DNA from: Bryoerythrophyllum caledonicum
Taxonomy: Eukaryota; Streptophyta; Bryopsida; Pottiales; Pottiaceae
Assembly (NCBI GenBank): GCA_963971425.1
Contig: OZ020524.1
Location: 19,335,022 to 19,399,021 of the forward strand
Direction: 5' to 3'
Length of the DNA stretch: 64,000 nucleotides
Positions 58,757 through 64,000 of the stretch are shown here, piece by piece (position 1 is the stretch's first letter; the number at the start of each line of letters is the position of its first letter). The notes under the pieces were generated by a model. That model was given only the letters and a program-made list of their open reading frames with translations. It searched no databases and had not been told where the DNA came from. A program made the translations under genes and the position numbers.

Positions 58757-61419
58757 TGTCGTGTTGTAAATTAATATATTGTGTGAAAATATTAAAGATG
58801 TTGCCTTGGACATCGGATAGAATATGAGGAGAAAGATACAAAAGGTTGGGGTCGTGGAGAAATCCACGGTTTGGTTCAATAGGGGATAACCGGAGCTTGT
58901 TAGTATAACTTGGAAGCCTACATCTTGTCACTATAGCTTAGGGAAGCGTAGGTGGCCGGTTGGCTGCTTATTTCCTGCTTTCACTAGCAAGTACCAAGTT
59001 GCAACTATCGAGGCCGTTCAACGAGTTTGATAAAGCTCGAACCCGGAACCGGCAGGCAACAATCAACGGACCTTGACAGCCAACCAAGTCCGCAACTTGG
59101 CGACCATTAGTGGACTTAAGGCGGCTTTATACAACCGTTGAGGGACTGTACAATGTCGGGACCTTGTCCTTTAGCCAGATCTTTTGATGCGGGCTACTTT
59201 TAGTTTAAATAGAATTATTTATGGCTATTTGAGTAATTCAGTGAAGGCAAGCTTCTTAAAGAAGTTACCGAGAGATATAAAAAGGAAGATAGTTTCTTTG
59301 CCTCACATGTTTTGCTTCAAGCCAATAGCTTGGATTGCTTAGAGTTGATAGTATGGATTCTCAAGACCCAGATGAGTGGGAGTTGTCGTTATCGCAATTA
59401 CCGGAGGATCCGTTTCAATCTTCTCAGCCATCAACTTCCAGACGGCGAGTGCAAGATGAAGCGGGGCCTTCCGAGCGTCGTGTTCAACCACGTCCAGATC
59501 CAAGTCTGCGGCAATTTGCATTTGTGAATCTACAACCGGACGCGAGAGCTCTAGTGATTGTATTGGAGGCTGAAGCTTCATTGACGGGTGGCCGTCAGAT
59601 GGTGTTTGAAGGGTGTTTTGAAAATACCAATGAAGGCCAAATGGTGAGTCGCTTTTCTAATGAGATGGGCCACCGTCTTTGGCTTCAAGGGCCATTGACC
59701 TACTTAAGCGATGAACGGAGAGCGAGTTATGTTTCTGCGGTGCTCCGTCAAATTCTAGAGTTTTTATTCGGTTAAATAAAGGTAGAATCCATTCAGTTGT
59801 TAATATAGGAGTTTGTTATGTGTTTATGTTTATGTTAGATCAAGATCTAAGAAAGAAAAAGAAAAGAAACTAAGAAAAGATTTGACCGTCTTAGAATTCT
59901 TTTGGAACTTCACCTTTTGAAGCCCAATGGTTGGGGTTTCTTTCCTATCTTATCTTGGTAGACTTTAGAGTGCTTTTGGAGGTTAACCAATAGGCTTTAC
60001 ATGCCCATGTGGCTTTGACATGGGCTGATGTGGAAGGATAAAGGGGGGCGACTCTCTCTTTTTCTTGGTGTGTGTTTTTGGTGTGTTGGAGTGCTGTGAG
60101 AAAATTCCCGAGAAGGAGATCGGGCGGTGTGTACTCGTTTTTCATGAGAATGTTATGAAAGTTTGTGAAGTTGTTCCTTGTAAAATTGCGCTTCTTTGAG
60201 CGGTGTTTTTGTTCAATTTGGAGTTTATACGCAAAAGTTATGAGAGATTGAGTGAGGAGTAGTTGGCCGCTACCCAATTAGAGGAGCAGCAACTTCGGGC
60301 CTTCACCACGGCTTCGATACTTTGTGTTTGGACTTGAAATTTGAGAGAAGCATACCTCATTGTATTAGCTTTCTAAGAAGCTATAACTCGACTCATTTAG
60401 ATGTGCTATGAAAAAGTTATAGCCATCTAAGTAGAGGAGAGTTCTGCCGTCTTGGAAGTGGGGAGGCGTGAGTTTTAAGCTTACACAACTTTTAGTGAAT
60501 AGATTAGTTTGAAGTGAAATTTAGAATAGTTGTAGCTTATTAAATTAGCTTTCTATAAAGCTATTATACGGCTCATTTAGAATCGTAGTATAGAAGTTAT
60601 AGCCGCCGAAGTTGGAGAGGGTTTGCTGCCATCGACATAAGAAGGCACAAACTTTGAACCTCCTTAACTTTTAGAAGGTAATTTAGAATAACCTGAGATT
60701 TTGGAGGGTGTAAGCTTATTGCACCAGCTTTCCAAAAAGTTATAGCACTTGACATTTGGCAGTTTGAACCATCTATGGCATCAATCTGAAGCTCGCAGCT
60801 AGTGTGGTAAAGAACTTTGGGAGGTCTTTTGTGTTTTTGAACACTTCAAGACTTGAAGATAAGAAGACTTGAAGAATGAAGACTTGAAGATAAGAAGACA
60901 AGAAGACTCGCGTGTTGTGGCTTGTGGCTTTGTTATTCCTAGCCGGCTTTGGAGGCTCGTTGTCTTTATTTGTTATTCCCAACCGATTTTGGAGGCTAGT
61001 TGTTTTTCAATTTTGCTTCGTAAACTTTGTTGCGGCGAAGTGGGGTTAATGGCCCACACGGTCGTGTTTATGTTGTTCCCACCGGTGAGGCGCGATTGCT
61101 GGTCACCGTGGGTTTGAAGTTTAGGAGCCAATCTTTCGGACGGTCAGCTCGTGGTTTGGCCGTCCCGTTTTACCCGTCCGAGGCCGTGGTTTCTTATCAC
61201 CTACCCTTATCCTTAACCCTTTAGAGCCACCACAGGATAAGCCAACGGGGAGGAGTTTGAAGATTGAAGATTGAAGAATGAAGATTAAAGATTTGAAGAC
61301 AAGAAGATTTGGTGGTGAAGACTAGAGATTTATTTGGAGACAATCTTTATTCTCAAACCATTTCTAGCAGCAGCTAGGATCTCCGCGATTTCCCAAAGAA
61401 GAACTCTCGCTACTCGACA
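58757..61419. mobile_element. LTR-like insertion inside the gypsy RT (solo LTR or LARD)
   Basis: The interrupting sequence begins TGTCG and ends CGACA (TG...CA ends with a 5-bp inverted match) and is flanked by CCGT on both sides (58753-58756, 61420-61423). It is 2,663 bp with no gag or pol motif and no second LTR that I can find, so a long solo LTR or a large non-autonomous element fits best. It contains one small ORF and three imperfect tandem units of roughly 190 bp at 60330-60750 ('agctttctaagaagctata' phrases). Confidence 0.65.
59353..59775 (+). CDS. Unrecognised 140-aa ORF inside the LTR-like insertion
   Basis: ATG at 59353 opens MDSQDPDEWELSLSQLPEDP, then a Pro/Arg-rich linker and a folded-looking C-terminal half (FAFVNLQPDARALVIVLEAE, GGRQMVFEGCFEN, GHRLWLQGPLTYLSDERRAS, LRQILEFLF). 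No known domain recognised. The clean frame within otherwise non-coding DNA makes it a plausible real protein. Confidence 0.45.
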   Translation: MDSQDPDEWELSLSQLPEDPFQSSQPSTSRRRVQDEAGPSERRVQPRPDPSLRQFAFVNLQPDARALVIVLEAEASLTGGRQMVFEGCFENTNEGQMVSRFSNEMGHRLWLQGPLTYLSDERRASYVSAVLRQILEFLFG

Positions 61420-61448
61420 CCGTAGAAAAGGGGGTCTTACTAGGATTC

Positions 61449-62075
61449 GTGGTCTCCAAGGACGGTAGAGAGCCGGATCCCGACAAGGTGAAGGTAATTG
61501 TGGAGTTAAACCCTCCCACAAACGTCAAGGAGATACAAAAAACCCTAGGACACATAGGGTGGTATTGGGAGGTTATTCATGACCATGCCACGAAGTCCAT
61601 GCCTACCACTAGGCTCATCCAAAAGAGCGTGAGGTTTGAGTGGACCCCAAGTTGCCAAGAAGCCTTCGAGGTTTTGAAGAAGGAATTAACCACCTACCCG
61701 GTGTTGAGGCCCCCGAATTGGGAGTTGCCCTTCCATATCTTTTGCGATGCCTCGGGGGTGTCAGTAGGAAGCACCTTGTGCCAACCGGTGGGCCTGAATG
61801 GCAAGGACCACCTTATTGCCTTCGCAAGTAGGAAATTAAACCCAGCCGAAAAGAACTATACCACCACCGAACGCGAATGTTTGGCAATGGTCTTTTCGGT
61901 CAAAAAATTCCGCCACTACTTGTCACTCAATCCTGTGGTGTTCTACGTGGATCACATGGCCATCAAGTACTTTGTCAACAAGGCGGACTTGAGTGGTCGT
62001 TTAGCGAGGTGGGTCTTACTTTTAGAGGAGTTTGACTACACGGTTGAATACCGTCCGGGACGGATGCACCTTTAA
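61449..62075 (+). CDS. RT end and RNase H of the older gypsy fossil
   Basis: FVVSKDGREPDPDKV marks the RT thumb boundary. RNase H follows with LPFHIFCDASGVSVGSTLCQ, FASRKLNPAEKNYTTTEREC, VFYVDHMAIKYFVNK and ARWVLLLEEFDYTVEYRPG. Confidence 0.9.
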   Translation: MVSKDGREPDPDKVKVIVELNPPTNVKEIQKTLGHIGWYWEVIHDHATKSMPTTRLIQKSVRFEWTPSCQEAFEVLKKELTTYPVLRPPNWELPFHIFCDASGVSVGSTLCQPVGLNGKDHLIAFASRKLNPAEKNYTTTERECLAMVFSVKKFRHYLSLNPVVFYVDHMAIKYFVNKADLSGRLARWVLLLEEFDYTVEYRPGRMHL

Positions 62076-62132
62076 GCGGACCACCTCTCCCGCCTCTCAG
62101 AGGAAACCGGTGTAGTCCCCATTGATGAGGCC

Positions 62133-63421
62133 TTGATAGATGAGGACTTGTTTAAAGTATGCTCTATTCCCTCATGGTACAATTTGGTGGCCGAATTCCT
62201 TACCACCCACCTTCTACCGGACTCATTGTCCAAAAACGAGCGTAGAAAGGTTCGCCTTCATAGCCGCCACTTAACCATAGTGGGAGGCAAATTGTACTGT
62301 CGTGGGGTCGACGGCATGCTACGTCGATGTGTGACGTCCGTGGAAATCCCCACAATCGTCTCGGCCTGCCATGACAGCACGTGTGGGGGGCACTTCTCTG
62401 GGACCTTGACGGCCCAAAAAGTCCTTCGCGCGGGTTACTATTGGCCCACATTGTTCCAAGATGCCCATGAGTACACCAAGGGATGCGACGCTTGTCAACA
62501 GTATCCCGAAATGACCTCCGAATGAACATGCCACTACGCGTATCCTTGCCCTTGGTCCCATTCGAGAAATGGGGTATTGACTACGTGGGGGAGGTGCACC
62601 CTAGCTCCTCTAGTGGAATGAAGCACATAGTGGTAGCAACCAAATATCTCACCAAGTGGGCCGAGGCTCGAGCCGTGAAAACCAATGATGCTAATCATGC
62701 CGCCAAGTTTTTGTTCGAACAAATCATTACCCGGTTTGGTTGTCCCAAAATCCTCATTAGCGATCGGGGGAAACATTTTTTGAACGAGATGATCGAAGCC
62801 ATGACCACCCGGTTCAAGATCAACCACCGTAAGACCACCCCTTACCACCCTCAAACCAATGGGCACACCAAACGGGTCAACCAAACCCTCGTGAACATTT
62901 TGAGGAAGACGGTCACCGATTCCAAGAGGGATTGGGACACGAAACTCCCCGCCGCATTATGGGCCTACCAAACCACCTTCAAGGTAACCACCCATGCTAC
63001 TCCGTTCTCGTTGGTGTATGGCATTGAAGCCATTTTGCCAATAGAATTCGAGATTCCTTCTCTGCGAGTGGCCGTGACCGAACGATGGTCCATGGCCACG
63101 TCCTTAGCCGATTGGTTAGAACGATTGGAAGAGCTCGATGAGATGCGCCAATGGAGCGCCCAGAACATGGAAGCCATCCAACGTCGAAGGAAGATCGCCT
63201 TTGACAAACGAAACAAGGTCCGGTCATTACAATCGGGCATGCTAGTCCTCCTCCAAGATACGAGGAGATTGGATTTTCCAGGCAAGTTCGATGCCTTGTG
63301 GGTGGGACCATATCTCGTGAAGGAGGTCTTCCCCAACAATTCCGTTCAACTCCAAACCCTTAACGGCGAGGACTTCCCCACGCGAACGTCGGGCAACCGA
63401 TGCAAAGAGTACAAGGTGTGA
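62133..63421 (+). CDS. Integrase region of the older gypsy fossil
   Basis: HHCC zinc-binding region (HDSTCGGHFSG ... CDACQQ) and core (WGIDYVGEVHPSS, ILISDRGKHF, HPQTNGHTKRVNQTLVN), with C-terminal GPYLVKEVFPNNSVQLQT. No chromodomain evident. Confidence 0.88.
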
Positions 63422-63565
63422 TTTGCTCACAACCTTCACAATTGGACCTCCCAATTTTGGTTACAACCATGGACAATTTAAAACAAGGCGAGATAGACTT
63501 GACTGTGTGCCATGAGCAAGAGTTGGGTTCTCTGCCTCTTCGAGTTGTCCCAGATGGCCGCCATG

Positions 63566-64000
63566 TGTGAGCCGCAAAAACGGCTCACGGTGACGAATGG
63601 ACTACGCACCGTGTCCATTAAGGTTAACAAGTATTGGAAATGGGTTATCCCATTGGTTAGCTCTTGGTTTTTTGATCAAAATGGCTAAATAGCCTTTCCG
63701 TTCACTAATTCCTTAATAGGAGCCACTTTATGGCAACCACGGATTTTATTAAGTTAACCAAAAAATTAATTAGGAAGGAAAAAATGAAGAGAAGATTAGG
63801 AAAAAACAAAAACAATAGAAAAGAAGGAGAAATAGAAGTGGTGGAGAAGAAATTACCTCCTACCAAGTCGGGGACCACAAGTGGCCACGGTGAAGAAACC
63901 ACGGGGGAAAAAAATTAAGAGAAGAAGAAGAATGATGGGAGGAAAAGGAAGAAAAGAAGGAGGCTTAAAAAGCCCTTAAAAGAGTAGTTTTAAAAGTCCA
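63566..64000 (+). repeat. 3' LTR of the older gypsy fossil, cut by the window edge
   Basis: Begins TGTGAGCCGC and at once forms a perfect 8-bp stem (GTGAGCCG / CGGCTCAC around CAAAAA). Resembles 26455-27370 along its whole visible length. An open frame at 63730-63918 is a purine-rich repeat artefact. Confidence 0.75.

Larger units (their letters stand above)
58093..64000 (+). mobile_element. Older 5'-truncated Ty3/gypsy fossil with 3' LTR
   Basis: Starts abruptly at the pol lead-in (AWSYKDLKGIPPTV near 58093); no 5' LTR, gag or protease is present. RT (to about 58756) is interrupted by a 2.66-kb insertion and resumes at 61424, followed by RNase H, integrase and a 3' LTR from about 63566 that leaves the window. 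Sequence and codon use differ clearly from the giant element, so it is another lineage. It is broken by truncation, the insertion and a few further lesions. Likely much older than the giant element. Confidence 0.92.

Overview
The window is nuclear DNA of a land plant. It carries spliced plant genes: a membrane-anchored pectin methylesterase with a PMEI pro-domain, a BRO1-domain protein with a seven-exon structure that I could trace completely, and the kinase end of a receptor-like kinase. The rest is a plant-type repeat landscape of Ty3/gypsy and Ty1/copia elements, CACTA, MITEs and foldbacks. I cannot fix the lineage. The repeat load and the decayed plant 'LDxNG' FCP1-like copies are only weak hints, and I name no species.

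Layout. 1-5.6 kb: 3' end of a pogo/Tigger-type transposase gene (+), a large foldback, and three MITE-like elements with terminal inverted repeats. 5.7-9.9 kb: an intact two-exon pectin methylesterase gene (+), then a 5'-truncated receptor-kinase fragment (+). 10.6-11.2 kb: a Ty1/copia remnant with a short LTR. 12.9-16.6 kb: the BRO1-domain gene (-), with a (GA)n tract of about 250 bp starting at one of its 5' splice sites. 17.9-18.3 kb: another Harbinger-like MITE. 19.5-23.8 kb: a minus-strand cluster of two decayed FCP1/NIF phosphatase-like copies and an unrecognised charged-protein gene, threaded with a palindromic GTAGGATCCTAC repeat that becomes an array at 24 kb. 24.7-35.9 kb: repeat-rich DNA with a solo-LTR-like block, an AT-rich tandem array with higher-order periodicity, an element-like block with recurring terminal motifs, a decayed multi-ORF gene with a Cys/His finger, and degenerate GTATAC repeats.

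35,967-56,816: a very large (20.85 kb) and very young Ty3/gypsy retrotransposon on the minus strand. It has 1,988-bp LTRs differing at about four sites and a 5-bp target duplication (GGTAT). Besides gag-protease-RT-RNase H-integrase it carries a cluster of small ORFs upstream of gag (three look like paralogues of one another), a long third coding block downstream of integrase with different base composition, and striking clusters of CTTAAG in its LTRs and spacers. A 1.4-kb non-autonomous CACTA transposon sits inside the third block.

57-64 kb: a tail of the GTATAC array and a small low-complexity ORF, then a second, older, 5'-truncated Ty3/gypsy fossil (+). It is interrupted by a 2.66-kb LTR-like insertion and runs into its 3' LTR at the window edge. 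A relative of that LTR sits alone at 26.5 kb.

The host genes show no operon-like link. PME acts on cell-wall pectin, BRO1 proteins on endosomal/ESCRT traffic, and the kinase fragment is probably not functional. The most unusual item is the giant Ty3 element with accessory coding capacity on both sides of gag-pol.
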